Under the pieces are notes generated by a model that saw nothing but the letters and a program-made list of their open reading frames with translations, was not told the origin of the DNA and ran no database searches. Made by a program: the position numbers and the translations under genes. 39,880 nucleotides of DNA from an uncultured Eubacterium sp. (lineage in GTDB: Bacteria > Bacillota_A > Clostridia > Lachnospirales > Lachnospiraceae), in contig CAQBGY010000003.1 of the NCBI GenBank assembly GCA_948759685.1, positions 1-39,880 of the forward strand. Reading direction: 5' to 3'. Shown piece by piece: positions 1-7,513 of this stretch (its first letter is position 1; each line of letters begins with the position of its first letter).

Positions 1-80
1 TTTGGACTATCTTTACCACATCCTGTAAGAACAGCAAAAACCACAATCAAGCAGACCAACACGTTTCCTTTTTTCCTCAT
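1..80 (-). CDS. Lipoprotein, N-terminal fragment (cut by window edge)
   Basis: Only the first 26 codons lie inside the window; the gene continues past position 1. The start ATG at 80 follows a strong AGGAGG. The visible peptide begins MRKKG, then has a hydrophobic stretch ending in LTGC and GKDSP. This is a type II (lipoprotein) signal peptide, with the lipobox cysteine at residue 21, so the mature protein should be lipid-anchored outside the membrane. The mature part is not visible and no function can be given. It lies 144 bases downstream of the two-component operon. A TATAAT hexamer reads on the minus strand at 194-189, but I see no good -35, so it may be a separate unit or part of the same operon. 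Confidence 0.7.
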   Translation of the reverse strand, partial: MRKKGNVLVCLIVVFAVLTGCGKDSP

Positions 81-224
81 TTCAATCCTCCTGCTAATAA
101 AATAATTTTTTCTTCTATGCTCTTATGTAATGAAAAAGAGCATCCCAAACCTATGACATTTTAAAACGTCTAATTTGGATATGCCCTCATTATACTTTTT
201 ACATTTATCCGAGATGTATCTGTA

Positions 225-947
225 CTAATCTATAATATTCCATGAAAGTTCTAAGACACTTTTTTGCTTGTCTATTCGAAACTCCAGTGATAGATGTGCT
301 TTTTTAGATATCATTCTTCGATTGTTATAAACCCAGTCTTCTACCAAAGAAAGATTCATGTATTCAATATATTTCTTCTGCAAATTATATATTTCTCTCT
401 CCTCTGCCCGTCCGATATTTTCCCCATGATATTTTAGATACAATAACCTTTTCCTGTCACTGTCCCATCTTAATTCTAATCTTTCTTTCTGCCCTTTTAA
501 TTGATATTGTACAATCCCCTTATCACTTTTACTTTTTACACAAGAATAACCCCCCTTAAAATCTTCAAACGGAATGTATTGCAAAAAACCTGCCTCTTTT
601 AAAATAGACTTTATCTTTTTATTATTAACCGACACCTCAACCGATTCATTTTCTTCCTCACTGACATACTGAAAAAAATCTGCCTGCAGCAATAAAGTAT
701 TCTCCATATTTTCCTCGCTGTAATAACTGTTCAGCACCTCATGCAGACGTTGTACCATTGCAATGTCTTTTACATCACTGCTTAATTCAAAAGATATCTT
801 TTCCATTTTATGCTCCTTTTCATAGGCATAATAATCCATCATGGAAAAATATATTTGTGGCATCATTATAACAATACATAAAACCGCTATAGTCCCTAGA
901 ATCATAACGTATCTTTTTTTATCAGCCTTACGTCTCATCTTTTTCAT
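225..947 (-). CDS. Membrane-anchored protein of two-component operon, unknown function
   Basis: 240 residues. A basic N-terminus (MKKMRRKADKKRY) is followed by one hydrophobic segment at about residues 14-37. The remainder is a mixed, charged region that should lie outside the cytoplasm. I recognise no catalytic motif. The start lies inside the 3' end of the histidine kinase gene (20-base overlap), so the two are translationally coupled and the product probably works with, or is controlled by, the kinase. A single N-terminal anchor with an external domain is common among accessory proteins of envelope-stress sensor systems, but that role is inference. Confidence 0.75.
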   Translation of the reverse strand: MKKMRRKADKKRYVMILGTIAVLCIVIMMPQIYFSMMDYYAYEKEHKMEKISFELSSDVKDIAMVQRLHEVLNSYYSEENMENTLLLQADFFQYVSEEENESVEVSVNNKKIKSILKEAGFLQYIPFEDFKGGYSCVKSKSDKGIVQYQLKGQKERLELRWDSDRKRLLYLKYHGENIGRAEEREIYNLQKKYIEYMNLSLVEDWVYNNRRMISKKAHLSLEFRIDKQKSVLELSWNIID

Positions 948-2379
948 CCATTTCTTCCATACTTTCTTTATAACTTGGAATATCTAATTGTATTTGTGTC
1001 CCCTGACCAATTTCACTTCTTATGGACATTTCAATCCCTGATACATTGCATATTTTCTGACAGATATTCAGTCCCATACCACTTCCTCCGGTACTTCTCG
1101 CCCTTGCTTTATCAATCATATAAAATGCCTGTGTAACCTTCTCTATCTCATCTTCTTTCATACCACATCCGTTATCAGTTACAATAATCCTATACCCATC
1201 CTCTATATTTTTGCGTATTCTCTCTCCGGTCAGTTTTACCCTTCCATTTTTCACATCTTTACATGCCTTATCCCCATTTTCAATAAGATTCCTAACTAAA
1301 GTAATCAGTAAATCTGTATCAGCCAATATCTGCCCTTCTTCCATCTCTATTGTCAACTGTGAAAACTTTATATTTTCACTGCATATTTTCTCTATGGTTT
1401 CTGCAATCAGTTCTGTATATATCCACTTATATTCAATATTTTCTTCTGAAATACCCAGCATTTTTAATAAAGTTTTTGATAATCTTTTTAATCTTTTGCA
1501 TTCTCTGTAAATATACTCTTCTGCCTTTAATCGTTCCTCCTTTGTGAGACTGTCTCCTAAAAGCATCTTGGAATATCCCATCATAGAAGTCATTGGCGTC
1601 TTTAACTCATGAGAAAAATCAGATACAAACTGCTCTCTTGCTTCTATATCTTTTTTAAGTTTCTTTATATGTTCCTCCACAGAATCTGCCATAATATCAA
1701 AATTGCTGCTCAGTTCCCCAATTTCATCATTACTTTTAATATCCGTTCTGATATGATATTTTCCATTGGCAATCAATGTACTGGTTTCACTTAACTTCTT
1801 GATATTTTTTGTAAGAAAAAATGACAATATCCATACCATAATGAAAGAAACACAAATGATTCCAAAATCAATTACAAGAAATGTATTCGTCTGTCTTTTT
1901 CTTTCAGCAAATGTATCTGTCATATCAAATCGGTTTATCACAGTTATGATATTATCAGATATTTTTATTTTTGAACCAATCAGAAAGAACTGTTTTTTGT
2001 CCTTCTTATAAATTTCATAATAACCTTCCCTTCTCTGCTCATAATTTTTTATTTTTCTGTCTATATTTTTAATGCTGGAAAATATAATCCTTCCTTTTTG
2101 ATTTACGATAATTAATTCTCTTTTTTCATTCCCATAATTCGTCATTTTATCTGCATATTCATTGACCAGACGATCCGAAAACTCTTTCCCTGATTCTATT
2201 GCATTTCGTATATTTGAATCTACAGAATATCTGTTGACAATATGCTGTTTTGAATAACTTTCCACCGCATTCTCATATGCCACTTGAAAATTTCTCTGTA
2301 TCATAAATATTCCCCCCAGAGAAAAACACACAGCAATAATAAAACATGTACCAAATACGATTTTAAAAGAAAACTTCAT
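928..2379 (-). CDS. Sensor histidine kinase with HAMP domain
   Basis: 483 residues, a complete class I sensor kinase. Transmembrane segments lie at about 8-28 and 167-189 and flank an extracellular sensor region of about 140 residues. A HAMP linker follows (about 190-243). The dimerisation/phosphoacceptor motif is FSHELKTP with His257. The ATPase domain has an N box (NLIEN, about 364-368), a G1 box (DNGCGM, about 402-407) and a G2 box (GGSGMGLN, about 431-438). Signal output goes to the response regulator encoded one base upstream. The sensor region is not one I recognise, so the stimulus is unknown. The 3' end overlaps the following membrane-protein gene. Confidence 0.93.
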   Translation of the reverse strand: MKFSFKIVFGTCFIIAVCFSLGGIFMIQRNFQVAYENAVESYSKQHIVNRYSVDSNIRNAIESGKEFSDRLVNEYADKMTNYGNEKRELIIVNQKGRIIFSSIKNIDRKIKNYEQRREGYYEIYKKDKKQFFLIGSKIKISDNIITVINRFDMTDTFAERKRQTNTFLVIDFGIICVSFIMVWILSFFLTKNIKKLSETSTLIANGKYHIRTDIKSNDEIGELSSNFDIMADSVEEHIKKLKKDIEAREQFVSDFSHELKTPMTSMMGYSKMLLGDSLTKEERLKAEEYIYRECKRLKRLSKTLLKMLGISEENIEYKWIYTELIAETIEKICSENIKFSQLTIEMEEGQILADTDLLITLVRNLIENGDKACKDVKNGRVKLTGERIRKNIEDGYRIIVTDNGCGMKEDEIEKVTQAFYMIDKARARSTGGSGMGLNICQKICNVSGIEMSIRSEIGQGTQIQLDIPSYKESMEEMDEKDET

Positions 2380-2380
2380 T

Positions 2381-3037
2381 TTATTCTCCCAGTAACTTGT
2401 AACCCATTCGAAAAACTGTCTTAATTTCCTCTTTCAAATCCAGCTTTTTCCGTAGCCTTTGAATGTGCAAATCAAGAGTTCTGCTGTTTCCTACATACTC
2501 CGTCTGCCATACCTCTTCAAACAAATCTTCCCGAAAAAGCAGCTGATTCTTATTCTGAACTAAGAATAAAAATAACTCATATTCTTTCGGTGTAAGGGAA
2601 ACAATTTTTTCACCTTTTCTTACCTCTCTGGTATTTGGATCAATCACGATATCTTTAAATGTCAGCTTCGCACTTCCTTTTCCATATCTCCTAAGAACCA
2701 TTTCCACTCTTGCCAGAACTTCTGATATATCAAAAGGCTTCACAATGTAATCATCCGCTCCCATCTTAATTCCCTTAATTTTGTCCTTGACCGACTCCTT
2801 TGCTGAAATAAAAATCACTGGTATTCCCGTCGGCTCAATATATTCCATCAGTTCATATCCATTAATTTTAGGAAGCATAATATCTAGCAAAATCAAGTCA
2901 TAAGGATTCTCTTCTATTTTTAATGCTGCCACTTCTCCATCTAACGCATACTCACAGACAAACCCCGCCTGTTTTAAATTCATTTCAATCAACTCTGCAA
3001 TTGGTACTTCATCTTCAACAATTAATATACGATACAT
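2381..3037 (-). CDS. OmpR/PhoB-family response regulator
   Basis: About 218 residues. The receiver domain has the acidic pair (VEDE), the phosphoacceptor aspartate in LLDIMLP, and the conserved lysine in YIVKPFD. The C-terminal winged-helix domain contains LTPKEYELF and a TLDLHIQRLRKKL recognition helix, typical of OmpR-type DNA binders. I place the start at the second ATG (3037, MYRILIVEDE) because GGGGA lies 6 bases before it and family members start this way. The in-frame ATG at 3049 adds MGNC and has no clear ribosome binding site. It is the first gene of the operon with the kinase and the 240-residue membrane protein. Confidence 0.93.
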   Translation of the reverse strand: MYRILIVEDEVPIAELIEMNLKQAGFVCEYALDGEVAALKIEENPYDLILLDIMLPKINGYELMEYIEPTGIPVIFISAKESVKDKIKGIKMGADDYIVKPFDISEVLARVEMVLRRYGKGSAKLTFKDIVIDPNTREVRKGEKIVSLTPKEYELFLFLVQNKNQLLFREDLFEEVWQTEYVGNSRTLDLHIQRLRKKLDLKEEIKTVFRMGYKLLGE

Positions 3038-3079
3038 ACAATTCCCCATTTCTCAACATTGTAAAATTCCATGTATATA

Positions 3080-3172
3080 GATATTGAAACACATCAAGTG
3101 TTTCAATATCGTATTTTGCCAGGCCCAAAGGGGCATGCTGTTTTGAAACGGTTATCATTTACCGTTTCAAAA
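3080..3172 (-). promoter_or_regulatory. Structured leader of the two-component operon (tandem hairpins)
   Basis: Two perfect inverted repeats sit between the putative promoter and the response regulator. One has a 13-bp stem (3080-3092 with 3098-3110, 5-base loop). The other has a 12-bp stem (3141-3152 with 3161-3172, 8-base loop). A small GCCC/GGGC hairpin lies between them at 3123-3134. Both large stems contain the same half-site, TTGAAAC/GTTTCAA. They could be RNA hairpins in the leader or a paired DNA operator. Neither is followed by a T-run on the minus strand, which argues against simple terminators. Confidence 0.5.
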
Positions 3173-3279
3173 GCTATAGTATCATTCAAATGTAAACGAA
3201 ATGTATCCGTTTTCTGTTCTGCTAATATCTGCCTGTGTAATCTCTATTATCTTTAACAATTCTCTTTATATATTTCTTT

Positions 3280-3308
3280 ACAATACGTATTATTTGGCAT
3301 ACCGTCAA
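3280..3308 (-). promoter_or_regulatory. Putative sigma-A promoter of the two-component operon
   Basis: On the minus strand TTGACG (3308-3303) and TATTGT (3285-3280) are separated by exactly 17 bases. A transcript starting here would have a leader of about 230 bases that includes the inverted repeats at 3080-3172. Confidence 0.45.
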
Positions 3309-3527
3309 TAAAAGTAATACTTTTAGTTTTTCACAAGATATAAGCGAAAAATGTTTAACTTGGTATCGTACGAATACTATATGGAAGACAAGAATGTTTT
3401 ACATATATGTTTTCATCAAACGGCAAAATGTATTTGTAATTCTTCTTGAAATTTAAGACAGGCAAGGGCATGTTGAAAAGTCCCCTAAAGAAAAAGAAAC
3501 TAATAGAATATCTATATGTAATGAAGA
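3309..3527. other. Intergenic region without recognised features
   Basis: AT-rich spacer between the end of the small secreted-protein gene (stop at 3528) and the response-regulator promoter. I see no open frame with a ribosome binding site, no convincing terminator hairpin and no RNA gene. Confidence 0.5.
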
Positions 3528-3941
3528 TTATAGCTTAAATTTAATCATTTTCTTTTTACCGGAAATTCTAAATTTAATCATATATCGTTTATTCTTTTCG
3601 ATTTTTTTCTTATAAGCTTTTTTATCAATGTAAAATGTCTTTTTAGTGCTTCCTCCTACAAAAAGGATATTTAATGAAGTATCAAAACCATATCCCTCTT
3701 TCATTTTCAACTTTTTCCACTTTCTACCATTTCTTTTATATAAAGAAAAATCATTGCCATAGGAAATCTGTTTCTTTGTATTATTGGATATTTTCACTTT
3801 GACTTTGACACACTTATTTTTATTCTTCACAGATACTACTCTAATTTTTACATTGACTGCACTTGCTTTTACTGGAGCTGTTATGCTTTCTAAAACAAAC
3901 ACCACCATCATCAATACTACTATCATCTTTTTAAGCTTCAT
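3528..3941 (-). CDS. Small secreted protein with an Ig-like fold (predicted)
   Basis: 137 residues from the ATG at 3941, chosen because AAGGAG lies 8 bases upstream; an earlier in-frame ATG at 3971 lacks a site. Residues 1-27 are a Sec signal peptide (MKLKKMIVVLMMVVFVLESI, then a PVKASA cleavage region). The mature part is very lysine-rich. Its pattern (VKVKISNNTKKQISYGNDFSLY, then KKLKMKEG, then GGSTKKTFYID and KRYMIKFRI) resembles the bacterial Ig-like domain seen in some Firmicute envelope proteins. The domain match is made by eye and the function is unknown. It directly follows the 142-residue membrane protein gene and is probably co-transcribed with it. Confidence 0.7.
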   Translation of the reverse strand: MKLKKMIVVLMMVVFVLESITAPVKASAVNVKIRVVSVKNKNKCVKVKVKISNNTKKQISYGNDFSLYKRNGRKWKKLKMKEGYGFDTSLNILFVGGSTKKTFYIDKKAYKKKIEKNKRYMIKFRISGKKKMIKFKL

Positions 3942-3972
3942 AGTTATACTCCTTCCCACTAAATCGTCCATT

Positions 3973-4401
3973 CTACTTTACATTCAAATCCTTCAAAAAC
4001 CCTCCTATAATTGCCTTTGGCTTTGCTGCTTTCGCCACAATTACCGCCACCACGATTACAAGTATCGTCGCCACAATTCCACACAAAATCATATTTGCTG
4101 TCTGCATTTTATATGCAGACCATAGGAATCTGGCAACAATTAAAGCTGCTGCCACAATTACCATGGTATAAAGATAAAATCCAAAAGTAAATCTGCCTTC
4201 GATTACGCAGGTATTGTCTTTCTCTGTTATCTTTCCCTTGAATGTAACAGGGACTGATTCCACACCGGAATCAAACTTTCCCTGAGCGAGAGCCACCTCT
4301 ATTCTGTCACGGCTCTCTTTCACCACAATATTTTTCTTTTTGGCTTTGCTGTCCATCACATTCAGTAATGTTTCTTTATCCCTGTTATATTCAAACTTCA
4401 T
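3973..4401 (-). CDS. Membrane protein of unknown function, two transmembrane segments
   Basis: 142 residues with AGGAGAAGG just before the ATG. The first 70 residues are polar (MKFEYNRDKETLLNVMD start) and have the character of a small cytosolic beta-rich domain. Two adjacent hydrophobic segments follow at about 75-93 and 103-124, then a short tail ending GGFLKDLNVK. I do not recognise the family. It ends 31 bases before the start of the Ig-like secreted protein, so the pair is likely an operon; the por operon ends 55 bases upstream with no clear terminator between. Confidence 0.7.
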   Translation of the reverse strand: MKFEYNRDKETLLNVMDSKAKKKNIVVKESRDRIEVALAQGKFDSGVESVPVTFKGKITEKDNTCVIEGRFTFGFYLYTMVIVAAALIVARFLWSAYKMQTANMILCGIVATILVIVVAVIVAKAAKPKAIIGGFLKDLNVK

Positions 4402-4456
4402 ATCCTTCTCCTAATATTTTATACAAATGTACCAATATAGAAATCTGCATTTCCAA

Positions 4457-5389
4457 CTATCTGCTGCATTTAAACTGAAGGTCTTCCCAGCGTCTGTCAA
4501 CTTCCTTCTGATACTTTTCAATCAAATGCTCATTTTCAGGTTTAAATAAATGTTTAAATCTTCCCTGTGTTTTTAAGAATTCTTCAATCGGAAGTCTGTT
4601 CTTTGGCTCATAGTTCAAAATCCATTTACCTTCTATGACTTCGTAAAGCGGCCAGTAATTTGTTTCTACTGCCAATTTACAAATCTCCATAATCTCATCG
4701 GTTTTATACTTCCATCCTGTAGGACACGGAGCACAGACATTTAAAAATGCCGGACCATCTGTATAAATAGCACGCTCTGCTTTTATATGTAAGTCCTTAA
4801 ATCCATTAAAGAATGTCGTCTGTGCTGCATATGGAATATCATGTGCTGCCAAAATTGCTACAAGATCTTTTCTATACTGCTCTTTACCATTGCACTGACT
4901 TCCTACCGGTGTCGTCGTCGTGTCTGCATACATTGGTGTCGCAGAAGAACGCTGTGTACCGGTATTCATGTATGCTCCATTGTCATAACACACATATGTA
5001 TAATTTGTTCCACGCTCCATTGCTCCTGATAATGACTGAATACCTATATCATAAGTTCCACCATCACCTCCAAAACAGATGAACTTGTAATCTTCTTTTA
5101 CTTTTCCTTTTCTCTTCAATGCCTTATAAGCACCTTCCACACCACTCATTGTAGAGCTGGCATTTTCAAAAGCACTGTGAATGTAACTATCTTCCCATGC
5201 CACATATGGATACTGGAATGATGATACATTCAAACATCCTGTTGCACAACCGATGACTGCCTTATCGCCTTCATGCAATCCACGAAGTACATTTCTTGCA
5301 CAAATGGTTGCACCACAGCCTGCACACATTCTATGACCGGGAGCAAAACGTTCCGGCTTGTTCATTGTCTCTTTAAAGTTGTAACCCAT
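4457..5389 (-). CDS. porB: 2-oxoacid (pyruvate):ferredoxin oxidoreductase, beta subunit
   Basis: 310 residues. This is the thiamine-diphosphate-binding subunit of the enzyme that splits pyruvate (or a related 2-oxoacid) into acyl-CoA and CO2 while reducing ferredoxin. The N-terminal CAGCG motif (Cys22, Cys25), the later GCATGC and the CAPCPTGW segment supply the cysteines that bind the proximal iron-sulfur cluster. GGDGGTYDIG followed about 25 residues on by YDNGAYMN is the ThDP/Mg motif. It is last in the order gamma-delta-alpha-beta, as in archaeal and Thermotoga-type four-subunit enzymes. Pyruvate is the likeliest substrate, but 2-oxoisovalerate cannot be excluded by eye. Confidence 0.92.
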   Translation of the reverse strand: MGYNFKETMNKPERFAPGHRMCAGCGATICARNVLRGLHEGDKAVIGCATGCLNVSSFQYPYVAWEDSYIHSAFENASSTMSGVEGAYKALKRKGKVKEDYKFICFGGDGGTYDIGIQSLSGAMERGTNYTYVCYDNGAYMNTGTQRSSATPMYADTTTTPVGSQCNGKEQYRKDLVAILAAHDIPYAAQTTFFNGFKDLHIKAERAIYTDGPAFLNVCAPCPTGWKYKTDEIMEICKLAVETNYWPLYEVIEGKWILNYEPKNRLPIEEFLKTQGRFKHLFKPENEHLIEKYQKEVDRRWEDLQFKCSR

Positions 5390-5391
5390 AA

Positions 5392-6585
5392 TTATTTTGC
5401 CTCCTTATCTCTTAATCCCATATATCTGTATGTAGTACCTGTCTCGCCAGTTTTGGCAATATCCATGAGTGTCTTATAAACGCCCTTCATATCATCTACT
5501 GTTACATCTCTACCACCAATACCATACATGATATTGATTGCCTTTGCTGTACATCCTGCTGTATACATTGCCTGCATTGTCTCTGCACCTACAGGACCAC
5601 CATTAGTTGAGAACGCCTCACTTCGGTCCATCACTGCCACTGCCTTACATTTCTTAAGAGATGCTGCAATTTCTGCGCCAGGGAATGGTCTAAAGGAACG
5701 AATCTTAATCAGACCAACCTTTTCTCCAGCAGTTCTCATCTGGTCGATTGCTTCTTTTGCAGTACCTGCTGCAGAACCAATAATTACCATTGCATACTCT
5801 GCATCTTCCATTTTGTATTCTTCAATCAAGCCATATTTACGACCTGAAATCTTTTCAAAATCCTTTGCCACATCCAGGATAACCTGCTTTGCATTTTCCA
5901 TCGCATGTGCCTGTGCTTTTCTTGATTCCATATAATAATCAGATACAGCATATGGACCAACTGCAAACTTTTCTTCCGGATTTAAAAGATAATCTACCGG
6001 CTCTCTTTCCCCTACAAAATCCTTCACAGTTTCATCATCTAATAACTCCATATTCATCATAGCATGGCTTGTAATAAAACCATCCTGACAAATCATAATC
6101 GGAAGCATAACATCCTTATGTTCCGCAATATTAAATGCCATAACCATGTTATCATAAGCTTCCTGATTGTCTTCTGCATATAACTGAATCCAGCCGGAAT
6201 CTCTGGCTCCCATAGTATCAGAATGATCACAGTTAATATTCAGCGGTCCTGTCAACGCTCTACATACTGCTGCAAGACCTACCGGAAGTCTGCTGGATGC
6301 TGCAACGCCTAATACTTCCCACATAAATGCAAGACCGGCTGATGATGTAGCAGTCAATGCTCTGGCACCTGCTGCTGACGCACCCATTGCCGCACTCATA
6401 GAACTATGTTCTGATTCTACCGTGATAAATTCTGTATCCACTAATCCGTTAGAAACATAATTTGAAAAGTACTGTGGTATTTCTGTTGATGGTGTAATCG
6501 GAAATGCCGGAAAGACATCCGGATTAATCTGTCTGAGAGCTGTTGCTACAGCCTCATTTCCTGACATTAATACTTTCTTTGGCAT
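5392..6585 (-). CDS. porA: 2-oxoacid (pyruvate):ferredoxin oxidoreductase, alpha subunit
   Basis: 397 residues. It begins KKVLMSGNEAVATALRQINP and continues with VFPAFPITPSTEIPQ, the hallmark N-terminus of PorA with the conserved threonine that contacts the 2-oxoacid. It includes SEHSSMSAAMGASAAGARALTATSSAG in separate conserved blocks and a C-terminal transketolase-like region (KIRSFRPFPG, AVMDRSEAFSTNGGP). Together with the beta subunit it forms the catalytic core. The gene starts two bases after the delta-subunit stop and is followed two bases later by porB, with a good GGAGG before the ATG. It acts in the cytosol in fermentative acetyl-CoA production. Confidence 0.93.
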   Translation of the reverse strand: MPKKVLMSGNEAVATALRQINPDVFPAFPITPSTEIPQYFSNYVSNGLVDTEFITVESEHSSMSAAMGASAAGARALTATSSAGLAFMWEVLGVAASSRLPVGLAAVCRALTGPLNINCDHSDTMGARDSGWIQLYAEDNQEAYDNMVMAFNIAEHKDVMLPIMICQDGFITSHAMMNMELLDDETVKDFVGEREPVDYLLNPEEKFAVGPYAVSDYYMESRKAQAHAMENAKQVILDVAKDFEKISGRKYGLIEEYKMEDAEYAMVIIGSAAGTAKEAIDQMRTAGEKVGLIKIRSFRPFPGAEIAASLKKCKAVAVMDRSEAFSTNGGPVGAETMQAMYTAGCTAKAINIMYGIGGRDVTVDDMKGVYKTLMDIAKTGETGTTYRYMGLRDKEAK

Positions 6586-6587
6586 AA

Positions 6588-6890
6588 CTATTTCACCTCC
6601 ATCTTAATTGCACCGAATGGACATGCTTTTACGCAGATGCCACATCCCTTACAATGATCTAAATCTATCGCCTGTCTCTTATAGTCTTTTACAGCAATGC
6701 AGCTGTCCGGACAAACCGGTACGCATAAAAGACATTGTTTACATTTTTCTTCATCAATGACAGGAGCAACAGCTGTCCAGTCACCTGTAATAAACTCTCT
6801 GGTTGTGCCGCTTCCTACAATGGTATTTCCTCTTGTGACATCCTGCCAGCACACATCCTGACCTAATTTCGTTATATCTGACTTTGCCAT
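6588..6890 (-). CDS. porD: 2-oxoacid (pyruvate):ferredoxin oxidoreductase, delta (ferredoxin) subunit
   Basis: 100 residues. There are two classical [4Fe-4S] motifs, CKQCLLCVPVCPD and CKGCGICVKACPFG, in the C-terminal two thirds. The N-terminal part (DWTAVAPVIDEEKC) matches PorD subunits. It passes electrons from the ThDP centre to external ferredoxin. Its ATG overlaps the last base of the gamma-subunit stop codon, so translation is coupled. The length is normal for the family. Confidence 0.94.
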   Translation of the reverse strand: MAKSDITKLGQDVCWQDVTRGNTIVGSGTTREFITGDWTAVAPVIDEEKCKQCLLCVPVCPDSCIAVKDYKRQAIDLDHCKGCGICVKACPFGAIKMEVK

Positions 6891-7462
6891 TATTTTACCT
6901 CCTTTAATGCTGTTCTCAGTGCTTCCATATTTCCCTGAATCACTTCCGGTTTCTTTGCGAACTTATGCTTGAAAGATCCTTCCATCTCATTTAGGAATGT
7001 GTCATCATCAATGACACCTGTTACCTTTACAATCGCAGCAAGCATAGGAGTATTGGGGAAGTTCTTTCCTAATGTATCCATCGCAATCTGTCTGGCATCA
7101 ATTGTATATACCTTTCCTTTATAACCTTTTAAACTGGGAATGATTTCTTCCTTGCTTCTTGATGTGTTAATCAAAATTGCTCCATCTTCCCTGAGTCCCG
7201 CTGTGACATCAACGATATCTAATAATGTCTCATCTACTACTACAACAAACTGTGGATCATAAATGTTGGAATGAACACGAATTGGTTCATCACTGATTCT
7301 GTCATATGCTGTAATAGGTGCTCCCATTCTCTCCGGACCATATTCTGGAAATCCCTGTGCATTCTTTCTAGTTTTAAAAGCAACCTCTGCCAAAAGCAAA
7401 GCCGCTGTCTTGGCACCCTGACCTCCACGGCCATGCCACCTGATTTCAAGAGTATTGTTCAT
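6890..7462 (-). CDS. porC: 2-oxoacid (pyruvate):ferredoxin oxidoreductase, gamma subunit
   Basis: 190 residues. It opens with EIRWHGRGGQGAKTAA, the diagnostic motif of the gamma subunit, followed by FPEYGPERMGAP and the VVVVDETLL strand. The gamma subunit binds coenzyme A and completes the four-subunit enzyme. It is the first gene of the operon, with GAAGGAGG before the ATG. The preceding ATPase gene ends 51 bases upstream. A TTGACT lies in that gap, but no -10 fits before the ribosome binding site, so the operon promoter is not clear to me. Confidence 0.92.
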   Translation of the reverse strand: MNNTLEIRWHGRGGQGAKTAALLLAEVAFKTRKNAQGFPEYGPERMGAPITAYDRISDEPIRVHSNIYDPQFVVVVDETLLDIVDVTAGLREDGAILINTSRSKEEIIPSLKGYKGKVYTIDARQIAMDTLGKNFPNTPMLAAIVKVTGVIDDDTFLNEMEGSFKHKFAKKPEVIQGNMEALRTALKEVK

Positions 7463-7513
7463 CTTTCTGCCTCCTTCTAACTAATTTTTCACATGTCAGT
7501 CAACAATATCTTT

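Noticed and set aside
7463..7513. Promoter for the por operon at the TTGACT in the short gap before porC
   Set aside because: A 17-base spacer would place the -10 on TTAGAA, running into the GAAGGAGG ribosome binding site; the start point would lie within the Shine-Dalgarno.
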